The translations under genes were made by a program, and so were the position numbers. The notes beneath the pieces were generated by a model, which was not told where the DNA came from, searched no databases, and saw only the letters and a program-made list of their open reading frames with translations. A stretch of DNA of 64,000 bases. Source: Clostridia bacterium (GTDB lineage: Bacteria > Bacillota > Clostridia > Christensenellales > Pumilibacteraceae). The stretch is taken from positions 62,001 through 126,000 of the forward strand of contig JAAWDP010000019.1 in assembly GCA_022793815.1 (NCBI GenBank), given 5' to 3'. Below are positions 43,474 through 52,420 of the stretch, piece by piece (position 1 is the stretch's first letter; the number at the start of each line of letters is the position of its first letter).

Positions 43474-44172
43474 ATGTCGGTAAATTACTGCGTGGGAAAT
43501 ATAGGAATCAAACGGCGTTTTTTCAACGAAAAAAAAGAGGGCGCTATTGTCGCGGACTGCGACGACTCGCTGGGATGGTTTTCGCTGTCGGGCGAGCTGT
43601 ACTGCATTGTCGCGCCGCCGCCGTTCGCAAACATGAGCGTCAAAAGTTTCATACGCTATAAGCGCGCGCTGCTCGGCGCCGGCAGAGCCATGAGCGACGC
43701 GGAAATAAAGTACGTACTCGGTCAAGTCGGTCTTAAAGTGCGACTCTCCCGCAAAGTCGGCTCGCTGAGCGCGGTGCTTTTCAGACACCTCACTCTCGCC
43801 GCAAAATGGAATCCGACCGTGGGTTCGGTTTACGTGAATCTCGACGCGCTGTCGGGCGGAGCGCTCAACCGCCGCCGAGTGAAAGCCTTATGTTCCGCGC
43901 TGGAAGAAAAGTTCGAGGTTTACGTTGCCGTGTCCGACAGCAGACTGATTCCGAAAAACGCGCGGATACTGGACTTTTCCGCAGAGAAAACCGAGCAGAT
44001 AAAAAAACCGCGTCCGCAGAAAAGCGTGGCGGTTTCCAAAAAGTTTTTACAGGAATTTTTGAAGCGCAGACCTTATTTTTCCAAGTTCGTCAAAGACGCC
44101 AAAAAGCCCGTGCGCATTTTCGACGGAAAGACATTCAAGCGATCCGCTCGCACGTCCCCGCCCGCACGGTAA
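43474..44172 (+). CDS. ABC-ATPase-like protein lacking the Walker A motif
   Basis: 232 residues with a good ribosome site (CGGAGG). Residues about 35-160 follow ABC ATPases from the Q-loop onward: YCIVAPPPFANMSVKSFIRY, then VLGQVGLKVRLSRKVGSLSAV, LAAKWNPTVGSVYVNLDALSGG and VYVAVSDSRLIPK. There is no GxxGxGKS, no LSGGQ proper and no Walker B DE, so ATP hydrolysis is unlikely. A basic tail follows (about 170-232). The gene runs convergently into recF and overlaps it by 38 bases. The fold assignment is tentative. Confidence 0.62.
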   Translation: MSVNYCVGNIGIKRRFFNEKKEGAIVADCDDSLGWFSLSGELYCIVAPPPFANMSVKSFIRYKRALLGAGRAMSDAEIKYVLGQVGLKVRLSRKVGSLSAVLFRHLTLAAKWNPTVGSVYVNLDALSGGALNRRRVKALCSALEEKFEVYVAVSDSRLIPKNARILDFSAEKTEQIKKPRPQKSVAVSKKFLQEFLKRRPYFSKFVKDAKKPVRIFDGKTFKRSARTSPPAR

Positions 44173-45223
44173 AACGGCGCACGTTTTCGCCGTCCGACAG
44201 TTCGTCCAGTTCGGTGCAGGTTATTACCGTCTGATAGCCTTTTATCACTTCGAGCAGTCTTTTTCTGCGCACGGCGTCGAGTTCGCTCATAACGTCGTCG
44301 AGAAGCAGCACGGGACGCTCGCCCGTGTATGCCGTCATGAGTTCGAGCAGCGCAAGCCTGAGCGTGAGCGCAGCGGTTCTCTGCTGACCCTGCGAGCCGT
44401 ATGTGCGTATGTCCGCGCCGCCACCCTCTATTTTCAAATCGTCCTTATGCGGTCCGCTGTGCGTAAAACCCGTGCGCAAATCGGCATCCCTGCTTTCGCG
44501 CAGACTTTTCATAAGATTTTCTTGGATTTGTTCGACGCCGTACCCGTCCGCACCTTCGTAAACGAGAGCGAAATCCTCCGCTCCGTCCGTCAAAAAGGCA
44601 TGGACTTTTTTTGCGTCGGGCAGCAGTTTTTCCACGAAACCGCGGCGCGACTTGACTATGCCGGCTCCCTCGGCGGCAAGCTGCATGTCCCATACGTCGA
44701 GCGCGGTCTTATCGAGCCTCGGATTTTTCAGCAGGCGGTTGCGCTGGGCAAGAACCTTGTTGTAGCGGTTTAATCGGTAAAAATAGTTTTTGGAAAGCTG
44801 GCAGAGCGCAATGTCCAAAAAGCGGCGGCGCTCGCTCGGGGACTCTTTTACCGTTTTGATTTCTTCGGGCGAAAACAGCACGCAAAGCAGCATACCCATG
44901 AGTTCTCCGAGCCGAGTGAGAGGCATTCCGTTTACCGACACGCATTTGTTCGATGTTTTGCCGAGCACCGTTTCCACCCTGTCCTCGCCGTATTTTTTTT
45001 CTATGTCCACGGCGACGAACGCGCGTTCGCAGTCCCAGCGAATAAGCTCTCGGTCGCGCGGCGTGCGCATGCTTTTGCCGACGCTTGCCAGATAAAGCGC
45101 TTCGAGCAGGTTGGTTTTGCCCTGCGCGTTTCTGCCCTCGAACACGTTGATTCCCTCTCCGAGTTCCACCGCCGCGTCGCGCCAGTTTCTGAAATCTTTA
45201 AGCTGTACTTTTTTTATAATCAT
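44135..45223 (-). CDS. recF: DNA replication and repair protein RecF
   Basis: 362 residues. Walker A FEGRNAQGKTNLLEALY, signature region TYGSQGQQRTAALTLRLAL and Walker B PVLLLDDVMSELD. RecF with RecO/RecR loads RecA at gaps. Usually recF follows dnaN near the origin, but here it is four bases behind a large surface protein gene and neither dnaA nor dnaN is in the window, so it appears relocated. Confidence 0.95.
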   Translation of the reverse strand: MIIKKVQLKDFRNWRDAAVELGEGINVFEGRNAQGKTNLLEALYLASVGKSMRTPRDRELIRWDCERAFVAVDIEKKYGEDRVETVLGKTSNKCVSVNGMPLTRLGELMGMLLCVLFSPEEIKTVKESPSERRRFLDIALCQLSKNYFYRLNRYNKVLAQRNRLLKNPRLDKTALDVWDMQLAAEGAGIVKSRRGFVEKLLPDAKKVHAFLTDGAEDFALVYEGADGYGVEQIQENLMKSLRESRDADLRTGFTHSGPHKDDLKIEGGGADIRTYGSQGQQRTAALTLRLALLELMTAYTGERPVLLLDDVMSELDAVRRKRLLEVIKGYQTVITCTELDELSDGENVRRFTVRAGTCERIA

Positions 45224-45227
45224 ATTA

Positions 45228-48200
45228 TTATGCGGCTGTAACGTCGAACTTGGTTTTTATCGAGCCGACCGCACCCGCGGTTTCGCTGTCGACAAACGTC
45301 GCGCTTTCGTATTCGCCGAGCACATCGAGCGAGTCTTCGAGCACGCTGTTCATGCTTTCCGCATCGAGTTTAGTCATTGCGAACAGCACTTTCTGAGCCG
45401 CCGACGAAAGGTTGTTTATGCGCATTGCGTTTGTTTTGTCACTCATGTCGATGTAGACGGTGACATACATTTCCGCGGGCATAAACGCGCTTACAAGGTT
45501 GCTTTCCCCTGCGCTCGTAAGGCGCGCGAAGTCTACGCTTACGACCAATCTGATATAATCGTGAGCGGAGTTTGCGCTAACCCCCATTGCCGCGAGTTCT
45601 TCGTAATATCCGGCTGCTTTCGCGTTGCCGCGGTTAATAATCGTGAGCTCTTTGAGTACGGCGTTTTTGTCCGCGAACCGCTCGTAAAGATAGCCGGCGA
45701 AACGGTTATCCGCCATTTGCCCCTCGAAACCGTCTGCCCCGACGGAGTAATTTTCGAACGACGCCTCTATCCCCTCGCTCGTGGAAAAATCGACGGGTAC
45801 CGCCGCATTGCCGACAATGTCGCTTTCGTCGAAATTGTTTGCGCCGTCGCCCTTGTACAGCCCCTGCACGGCGGCTTTGACGTTGGCTATGACTTCGGCT
45901 TCATTGCTTCCGAAGTCGGGGTTCTGCGTATCCAGCCCCGTTGCTTTTGCGAGGAAGGAATAGAAATCCGTTATGAGAATTCCGCCGTCGGTAAACTCGA
46001 AACCGTCGCCGCCGAGCGAAGATTTCATGGTTTCGAAACTGTCGTATATAATCCTGCCGAGGTCCTTTTCCATTGCGGCGATGTCGAGAGAGCCGCCGCC
46101 GAGATGAGCAATCATCTTATTCAGAGTTTCCAGCTGCGCGCCGTTCATTTCGTTTACGGTAATGTCGGTCGCATAATAAGAGTTTCCTTCCGAGTCCGTA
46201 AGCGGCGTATCGAGTCGGCACAGAGCGACAACGTATATCTTCCGCACGGGAATGACGGACGCCATATCGCCGCCGAGAGCGTCGGTGAGTTTGAGTTCGA
46301 TTGCGAGTTTGACGAAGTAGCCGTCGCCGTCGCGTCCTATCTTAATGCCCTTAATGCCGGCGCTCGAACCGAAGGACTCACCGTTCATTTTTTCGGCGAA
46401 CACGTGCGCGAGTTCGGCGTCGGTTATCTTGGGACGGAGCTCGCTCGCATCGCGGCCGTCGGATTTGAGCCGCTGCAAATCGAAGTTGGCTCCGTCGAAG
46501 TTCGCGAAATCCACCACGGAGAATATGTCGTCGAACGTGTTTACGGGCGTATTTGCCGTTATATAATATTTGTCCTTTATTTCAGCCATGAACGAGTCGT
46601 AATTCTGCGCCGCCTCGTCTATGCCGAGCGTATTTTGCAGATAGTCCTGTTCGTCGCTTGTCGTGAGCGAAGAAAGCACGTTTCTTATTTCGCCGCCGCT
46701 TACGACTTTGTCTCCGCCGTCGGTTTTAAACAGCAAGTCGCTCATTATTTCGAATACGTCGGGCAAAATCATTTTGGACTGTGTAAGGCGCAGTCCGCCG
46801 AGCATTTCGTACATACGGGCGAGCATTTCGCGCAGAGGCGCGGCTATTTTTGCGGCTATTTCGTCGACGTCGAGCGCGCCTGCCACTCTGCCTATGACTT
46901 CGAGCATGCGCTGTGTTTTTTCGGCGGTGGAATCGTTATAGCGTATCTCCGTCTTTACGTATTCGTTTTCGAGCGAGCCGCGCGTTACGTCAACATTGAC
47001 GGAAAGCATGATTTTATCCGGAACAAACGCGGACACAACCGAGCCGAGCGGATTGCCTTCGAGCGAGGAAAGCAGTCCGTTCATCGACGCGCTTACTCCG
47101 AGTTCGATAAACTGTCTGCCGTCCTTTTCGCGCAGAATCACCTGCTGCACCTGCAAACCGTATGCCGCGGCGTCGAAATCGCCGAGCACGCTTGTCAGCG
47201 TTTCGGAAATAATCGCGCCCATCATGCGGTCGTTTACGTTCACCACGATGTCCGCGGCGTCCTTGCCGAGCAAATCTTTCATTCTCTCGCCGTCGATAAG
47301 CTTCATCAGTTCGACTTTCTTGTCGCTTGTGCCTATGCCGAAGAGCGCCATGAAATCCGAAAATTCTATATCGTCGTCGGTGCCGCTTATGCCGTCCTCG
47401 CCATCGAGGTCGATAAGATATTTTTCCGATAATTCGTTCAAAAACGCCTGTTTGTAATCGACGAGGTTATCCTTATCCAAACGCGCGGGCGCATAAACGG
47501 TTTTGTATTCGGGGTTGTAGCCCTCTTCGCCCTCTTCGGCTTTATATTGGTCGTTGTGCGTGGAACCGGAATCAATCGCGTTTTCGTAATCGGTAGTCAG
47601 CATTCCCGACAGCGTGCCGAGGATGTCGCTGCCCGTAAGCGGCTGCTGTCCCTGCTCGGGCGGCAGCGCTATGCTTGCTATCGTTTCGAACGGGTCGACT
47701 TTAAGTACGCCCTCGCCCGTACTGCCGAGGTCGGCGTATCCGATGTACTGCTCGACAAACGGGCGGACTTTCTCGGCGACGAGCGCGTCCAGTTTCGATT
47801 TGATGCTTTCGCCTGCGCCGCCGGCAAAATTCATTATTCCGTCGGCAAGGGCAAACGCTTTATCCGCTTTTTCTTCGTTATCGATGCGGTTGATTCTTAT
47901 GCCTGTTTCTATCGCCGCATCCAGTCCCGTTTCCAGCGTAATATACACGTCGTTCGGGATAATGAGTTTTACGGCAAAATGCGCCGCGCCCGCGCCGTAC
48001 TTTTCGAGTACGGGTTTGACCGCGCCTGCGAGGTCTATTTTAACGGTGAAAGCCAGCGTGGAAACTTCTTTCATTTCCTTGCCGATTTCGCCGTTTTCGT
48101 CGGTTACGTTTACGTCGGCAAGCTTTTTGCCGAATATTATCTGTTTAAGCGATACGTACCGTGAAACGTCGTCTATGCCGTACTGACCGAGCATGGAGGA

Positions 48201-48881
48201 AATATTCTCGTTATCGGCAAGTATTTTTCCGAGCAGAGCGTCGGCAAACGCCGCAAGTCCCCTGTCTTTGATATTCAGCAAATACTGCTCGTGACGGCTT
48301 TCGTCGTAATTTTTCAAAGCCGTCAAATCCACGTTTTCCGGGGTGAACAGCGCGGCAATGTATTTCATAATCGCATCGCTTTCCCCTTCGCCCGATTCTC
48401 CGTCGTCCGATACGGGGGGCTCGTCGGTGTCCGACGCGGTTTGCTTTGCCGAAGAACTGCTTTCGCCGCCGATAAGTTCGTATATCGTATCGACGCTTAT
48501 ATCCGCATTCTCATTGAGGAACACGGCTTTTTTCAAGTCGCCGTAGAAAGCTTCGAGGTCGCTTTCGGTATAGCCGTTTGTGACGATTTTGCTTTCCTTA
48601 GGCGAGTACAGACCGCCTATTACGGAAAAACATTCGGAAAGAGACATGTCGAAATTGGCTCTGGTGAATCTGTCGCCGAGATACCAGCCCGCGCCCGCAC
48701 CCGCAATCAGAATTACGGCAAGAGTGACGGCAAACGTGATAAGACAGCTGCAACAACAGCTCTTCTTTTTTTTCTTTCCGTGTTTTCCGCTTTTGTCATT
48801 TTTCGGCGAATCGGTTCTACCCTGCTCTCTGCGGGTTTTTCTCGATTCTTTTTCGTCAAGCAAGACACGTCTTTCGCCCAT
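45228..48881 (-). CDS. Large membrane-anchored protein with four related modules, unknown function
   Basis: 1217 residues from the ATG at 48879-48881 (GGAGGTAACT upstream). A basic N-terminal cytosolic stretch (KHGKKKKKSCCCSC) with four cysteines abuts one transmembrane helix (about 45-68), leaving over 1100 residues outside. The outer part repeats a module whose core is a beta strand pair: TVKIDLAG..IIPNDVYITLE (about 279-318), ELGVSASM..FVPDKIMLSVNVD (about 593-632), KLAIELKL..VIPVRKIYVVAL (about 857-887) and RLVVSVDF..FMPAEMYVTVYIDM (about 1111-1147). Each core is preceded by a helical DDI/LxxLG region. Acidic, calcium-loop-like GDEDGISGTDDD occurs near 495. No family recognised; extracytoplasmic role inferred. 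Confidence 0.85.
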   Translation of the reverse strand: MGERRVLLDEKESRKTRREQGRTDSPKNDKSGKHGKKKKKSCCCSCLITFAVTLAVILIAGAGAGWYLGDRFTRANFDMSLSECFSVIGGLYSPKESKIVTNGYTESDLEAFYGDLKKAVFLNENADISVDTIYELIGGESSSSAKQTASDTDEPPVSDDGESGEGESDAIMKYIAALFTPENVDLTALKNYDESRHEQYLLNIKDRGLAAFADALLGKILADNENISSMLGQYGIDDVSRYVSLKQIIFGKKLADVNVTDENGEIGKEMKEVSTLAFTVKIDLAGAVKPVLEKYGAGAAHFAVKLIIPNDVYITLETGLDAAIETGIRINRIDNEEKADKAFALADGIMNFAGGAGESIKSKLDALVAEKVRPFVEQYIGYADLGSTGEGVLKVDPFETIASIALPPEQGQQPLTGSDILGTLSGMLTTDYENAIDSGSTHNDQYKAEEGEEGYNPEYKTVYAPARLDKDNLVDYKQAFLNELSEKYLIDLDGEDGISGTDDDIEFSDFMALFGIGTSDKKVELMKLIDGERMKDLLGKDAADIVVNVNDRMMGAIISETLTSVLGDFDAAAYGLQVQQVILREKDGRQFIELGVSASMNGLLSSLEGNPLGSVVSAFVPDKIMLSVNVDVTRGSLENEYVKTEIRYNDSTAEKTQRMLEVIGRVAGALDVDEIAAKIAAPLREMLARMYEMLGGLRLTQSKMILPDVFEIMSDLLFKTDGGDKVVSGGEIRNVLSSLTTSDEQDYLQNTLGIDEAAQNYDSFMAEIKDKYYITANTPVNTFDDIFSVVDFANFDGANFDLQRLKSDGRDASELRPKITDAELAHVFAEKMNGESFGSSAGIKGIKIGRDGDGYFVKLAIELKLTDALGGDMASVIPVRKIYVVALCRLDTPLTDSEGNSYYATDITVNEMNGAQLETLNKMIAHLGGGSLDIAAMEKDLGRIIYDSFETMKSSLGGDGFEFTDGGILITDFYSFLAKATGLDTQNPDFGSNEAEVIANVKAAVQGLYKGDGANNFDESDIVGNAAVPVDFSTSEGIEASFENYSVGADGFEGQMADNRFAGYLYERFADKNAVLKELTIINRGNAKAAGYYEELAAMGVSANSAHDYIRLVVSVDFARLTSAGESNLVSAFMPAEMYVTVYIDMSDKTNAMRINNLSSAAQKVLFAMTKLDAESMNSVLEDSLDVLGEYESATFVDSETAGAVGSIKTKFDVTAA

Positions 48882-48925
48882 AGTTACCTCCACGCTTATA
48901 GAAAGCGACAGTTCTTTCACAATAT

Positions 48926-48954
48926 ATTTTACAAGGAAAATGCACAAATGTCAA
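48926..48954 (-). promoter_or_regulatory. Promoter of the large four-module protein (and recF)
   Basis: Minus strand TTGACA (48949-48954), 17 bases, TAAAAT (48926-48931), in the gap behind the ligD stop. Confidence 0.85.
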
Positions 48955-48986
48955 CATCAGCGGCGAATCGTAATACAATTCTAATC

Positions 48987-50810
48987 TTATTCTAATGTTC
49001 CGCCATGCGGGGTTATTCCCTGTTTTACCGAAAAAAACTCCGCCCACGGGTCGCGTTTGCCGAGCGCCGCGAGCGCCTGCTTCATCCCGACGGAATCGGG
49101 CGCGGCGTTTGCGATATCCGACCAATCCACGGGCGCGGACACGGGCAGGGCTTTGCGCGCGCGAAGAGAGTACGGCGCAACAAACGTCGCTCCGCGTCCT
49201 ACGCGCAGAAAGTCGATGAACAGCCGACCTTTCCTCTCGCTCTTGCGAATGTTCGACGTGTATTTTTTCGGGTATTTTTCCGACAGATACTGCGCCACTT
49301 TTCGGCTGAATCCGCTTGCAAAGTCATACGGCGCCGCAGGGGAAAGCGGTACGAGAATATGATAGCCCTTGCCGCCGCTGGTCTTGACAAAAGATTTCAG
49401 TCCCAGCGTATCCAGCGTTTCTTTCAAATCCAGCGCACCCTCGACCGCGCGCCCGAAAGGCAGACCCTCGTCGGGGTCGAGGTCGAACGCAAGCATGTCC
49501 GCCACGTCCGCGTTTTCCGCCCGTCCGCACGGAATGTGGAATTCGACGCTGCCGTACTGCACCTGGTTCACAAGCGAAAAAACATCGCTTACGGCGATAT
49601 ACTTTTCGTCCTTGTTCTTCGGAGTGATGCCCTCTTCTTTTTCGGCTGACGGGTGTTTTTTGAAAAAAATTTCGCCGCCGACCTGTCGGCATCTTATTAC
49701 CGCGAGCGCGCGCCGAGAAAGAAAAGGAAGTATTTTTCCGGACACCGCGGCGTAGTAATTTGCTATGTCGGACTTACTGGCGCCCATATCCTTTTCTATG
49801 ATTCTGTCGGGATTGGTGAGCGTTTTTTTCACGTATGCGGCGACGGCTTGCATGCCGCCTTTTCCGTCCGCCGCCGAGGCGGAAAACGGCGCATGCGCTT
49901 CGCGGAGAAGCACGTCTTTTGCCGCCTTGTCGGTGCGCAGGCCTTTATACGACGGCTGTCTTAGCCTGTGCGACGGCGTTATTTCGGCATATTCCACTTC
50001 GGCGGCGAAGTTTCCGCACACAAACGTGACTTTTTCGCCTTTCGGCGACGGAAGATTTTCGCATGCGGGTTTATCGCAGATATGTCCTGCGAAAACGCGC
50101 GCGAGCCGCTCTCTTTCCCTGTCGTCTATGCCGCTGCCTACCTTGCCGACGTACACGTATTTTTCGCCGTCGAATGCGGCGAGATAAAGATTGCGTATGC
50201 CTGTTTCGCGCTGTTTTTCGCCGTAGGCGACCACCGAAAATTCGCGGCGCTTGCGGCACTTGACTTTGACCCAGTTTTCGTTATGACCCGATTCGTAAGG
50301 CGAATCGAGGCGTTTTGCGACAATGCCTTCGATACCCTTTTCGGCGGCTGCCGACATGACTTCCATGCCGTTTTTCGCTTCGAATCCGCGGCTTTCAATC
50401 AGCGGCGGTTCGGCTTTTTTCAATACCTTTGACAGAATTTCGCGCCGCTCGTTCAAAGGCTTCCGCCTTAAATCGACGCCGTTTTTTTCGAGAATATCGA
50501 ATGCGGCGAAACACAGACGGCTGCCGTCCGACAGCCGTGAAAAGTCAGTCACGCCGTCGTTTCCGAACGCGGCTATCTCTCCGTCGAGAACTACTTTTTC
50601 GGATATTCCGCATTTTTCCAAGCCGCTTTTCAAAGCCGCGAACCGCCTGCCGAGGTCGCCGCCGCCGCGGCTTTCGATTTTTACGTCTTTGCCGCAAAAA
50701 CTCACCGACGCGCGATAGCCGTCGTACTTTATCTCGTACATCCACTCGCCGCCCTCGGGCAGTCTGTCGGCATTCACGGGAAACTGGAATCTTTCTTTTT
50801 GTGCTTTCAT
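48987..50810 (-). CDS. ligD: LigD-type ATP-dependent DNA ligase with polymerase domain
   Basis: 607 residues from ATG at 50808-50810; a GTG 18 bases upstream is possible and neither has a good ribosome site. N-terminal ligase: EIKYDGYRA with AMP-Lys28, ESRGGGDL, VLDGEIAAF, GIVAKRLDSPYESGHNENWVK. C-terminal AEP/primase-like polymerase: AFDLDPDEGLPF, SFVKTSGGKGYHILVPL and FIDFLRVGRGATFVAPYSLRAR. This Lig-Pol order without the phosphoesterase domain is the Bacillus arrangement. It repairs double-strand breaks with Ku, which is not in the window. A terminator lies just in front of the start. Confidence 0.94.
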   Translation of the reverse strand: MKAQKERFQFPVNADRLPEGGEWMYEIKYDGYRASVSFCGKDVKIESRGGGDLGRRFAALKSGLEKCGISEKVVLDGEIAAFGNDGVTDFSRLSDGSRLCFAAFDILEKNGVDLRRKPLNERREILSKVLKKAEPPLIESRGFEAKNGMEVMSAAAEKGIEGIVAKRLDSPYESGHNENWVKVKCRKRREFSVVAYGEKQRETGIRNLYLAAFDGEKYVYVGKVGSGIDDRERERLARVFAGHICDKPACENLPSPKGEKVTFVCGNFAAEVEYAEITPSHRLRQPSYKGLRTDKAAKDVLLREAHAPFSASAADGKGGMQAVAAYVKKTLTNPDRIIEKDMGASKSDIANYYAAVSGKILPFLSRRALAVIRCRQVGGEIFFKKHPSAEKEEGITPKNKDEKYIAVSDVFSLVNQVQYGSVEFHIPCGRAENADVADMLAFDLDPDEGLPFGRAVEGALDLKETLDTLGLKSFVKTSGGKGYHILVPLSPAAPYDFASGFSRKVAQYLSEKYPKKYTSNIRKSERKGRLFIDFLRVGRGATFVAPYSLRARKALPVSAPVDWSDIANAAPDSVGMKQALAALGKRDPWAEFFSVKQGITPHGGTLE

Positions 50811-50836
50811 GGCGTAAATTATCGACACTCGCTCAT

Positions 50837-50865
50837 AAAAAAATTCCGACCGTTAAAAGTCGGAA
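50837..50865 (-). terminator. Terminator between the AAA ATPase gene and ligD
   Basis: Minus-strand stem TTCCGAC/GTCGGAA (50859-50865 with 50844-50850) followed by seven T residues ending at 50837, only 9-27 bases before the ligD start. Confidence 0.8.
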
Positions 50866-50892
50866 AGTTTTTCGGTGTCGTGTTTTACGCGC

Positions 50893-51939
50893 CTAAACCG
50901 CGCGTTCGAGCACCAGTCTTTGAAGCTCCGCGTTTATGTCGAGCGGTTCGGTCAAAAGTCCCGCGTCGCGTTCGGCAAGCAGATTCTTTATTTCTTCGGC
51001 TATCCAATTAAGGTCGCGCCCCGAAAATCCGCGCGAATTTTCCGCAGCCCGTTCCAAATCGAGCGCGGCGAAATCCCGAGCGCTTATCTTGCCGCGCAGT
51101 TTTAGCTCCATGAGCTTTTGACGTTCTGGCTCGGACGGAAGCGGCACGTTTATGCTGTTGCGGAAACGCGACAGCACCGCGGGGTCGATATTTTCTTTGA
51201 GGTTGGTGGACGCGAGTATGACCAGCGAGGAATTGTCCGTATCGAATCCGTCCATCTGGCGTATGAGCGTCGGCACGGCTTCGTCGGCGGTCTTGCTGTC
51301 GCCGCCGCGTCTGCCCGCTATCGCGTCGAACTCGTCGAGAAACAGCACTGCGGGGCAGCCGTTCTTTTTTATGAGAGCGCGGGCGGACGCAAACATTTTG
51401 TCTATGTTTTTGCCCGTCTTGCCGATATAACTGTCCACCAGCGAATTGGTGTCCACGGGAATGAACGGCACCGCCAGCATATTTGCGGCGGCTTTCGCAA
51501 ACGTGGTCTTGCCCGTGCCCGGCGGACCTTCCAGCAGAATGTTGCCGCCCGGACGCAGTTTATATTTCTTGTAGACTTCGGGATTTTTAAGCGGATTTAT
51601 AAGTATTCTTTTAAGCGACTGTTTTGCGCTTTCCAGCCCTATTATATCGTCGAAAGTTATTTTTTCGTTGGGCGCCGCGGAAGAGGAAACACCGTTTTCC
51701 GCCGATACCGCGCTTTGCTCGCTGCCGAGCTCTTCCACGGCGTCGATAAGGCGGCGCACACGTTTTAAGTGCGCCTTTTTCTGTTCGCCCTCGCTGATGT
51801 CCGCAAGACGTTTGAGCGATTCGGCGGCTTTGAGCAGGTTTTTCCGCGCCTCGATTATATCGCCGCGCTCCCTTGCCGCCATGCCTACGGACATGTATTT
51901 ATCGAAACTGTCGTACAGATAAGCTCTCGATTGGGACAT
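50893..51939 (-). CDS. AAA+ ATPase with MIT-like N-terminal helical bundle (Vps4/katanin-like layout)
   Basis: 348 residues. N-terminal three-helix region (about 5-70: YLYDSFDKYMSVGMAARERG, EARKNLLKAAESLKRLAD, KKAHLKRVRRLIDAVEEL) looks like a MIT or TPR-type bundle. The AAA domain has Walker A GPPGTGKTT (138-146), pore-loop SYIGKTG, Walker B AVLFLDEFDAIAG (197-209), sensor ASTN and arginine fingers in LSRFR (256-260), with a C-terminal Vps4-like helical lid. This order resembles meiotic-clade AAA proteins. Substrate unknown; last gene before a terminator in a pfl-galK-fabZ run. Confidence 0.85.
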   Translation of the reverse strand: MSQSRAYLYDSFDKYMSVGMAARERGDIIEARKNLLKAAESLKRLADISEGEQKKAHLKRVRRLIDAVEELGSEQSAVSAENGVSSSAAPNEKITFDDIIGLESAKQSLKRILINPLKNPEVYKKYKLRPGGNILLEGPPGTGKTTFAKAAANMLAVPFIPVDTNSLVDSYIGKTGKNIDKMFASARALIKKNGCPAVLFLDEFDAIAGRRGGDSKTADEAVPTLIRQMDGFDTDNSSLVILASTNLKENIDPAVLSRFRNSINVPLPSEPERQKLMELKLRGKISARDFAALDLERAAENSRGFSGRDLNWIAEEIKNLLAERDAGLLTEPLDINAELQRLVLERAV

Positions 51940-51975
51940 TTTTCACTCCTTCCTATACCGAAAATAAACTCCCTA

Positions 51976-52395
51976 TTACTGAGGTATAAGCGCAAACGAA
52001 AACTCGGTGGATGCGCACAGTTCGCCGTTTACGCGCGCTTCGCCCTTGCAGAAATGGAACGGTCCCTTGCTCTTTTCGACGACGACCTTGGTGACTATCG
52101 TCTCGCCCGGTACGACGGGGCGTTTGAACTTCGCATTGTTGAGTCCCGTAAGCAAAGTGCGGCACTTGGGTTTGTCCTTGAAAATCACGCATGCGGTCTG
52201 AGCCATCATTTCGCAGAGAATGACTCCCGGCACTATGGGCTGCCCCGGGAAATGTCCGTTGACGAAGTATTCGTCGCCCTTTACGAGATAGGTCCCCATC
52301 GCTTCGCCCGACTCGGTAAGCTCCACCGTTTCTATGAGCAGCATGGGCGGACGGTGCGGCAGGAGCTCCATGATTTGTTGTTTGTCCAGTTTCAT
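51976..52395 (-). CDS. fabZ: 3-hydroxyacyl-[acyl-carrier-protein] dehydratase FabZ
   Basis: 139 residues. LLPHRPPMLLI at the N-terminus, catalytic His in GHFPGQPIVPGVILCEMMAQ and the paired Glu/Gln region are intact. Dehydrates 3-hydroxyacyl-ACP in type II fatty-acid synthesis. It stands alone, away from other fab genes, between galK and the AAA ATPase. Confidence 0.96.
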   Translation of the reverse strand: MKLDKQQIMELLPHRPPMLLIETVELTESGEAMGTYLVKGDEYFVNGHFPGQPIVPGVILCEMMAQTACVIFKDKPKCRTLLTGLNNAKFKRPVVPGETIVTKVVVEKSKGPFHFCKGEARVNGELCASTEFSFALIPQ

Positions 52396-52420
52396 TTTTT
52401 AGACTCCTTTAAGTAAGATT

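Noticed and set aside
45111-47432. A 773-codon plus-strand open frame
   Set aside because: Antisense shadow of the four-module protein and recF; Tyr/Val/Arg-rich composition is a mirror effect of the GC-rich codons opposite.
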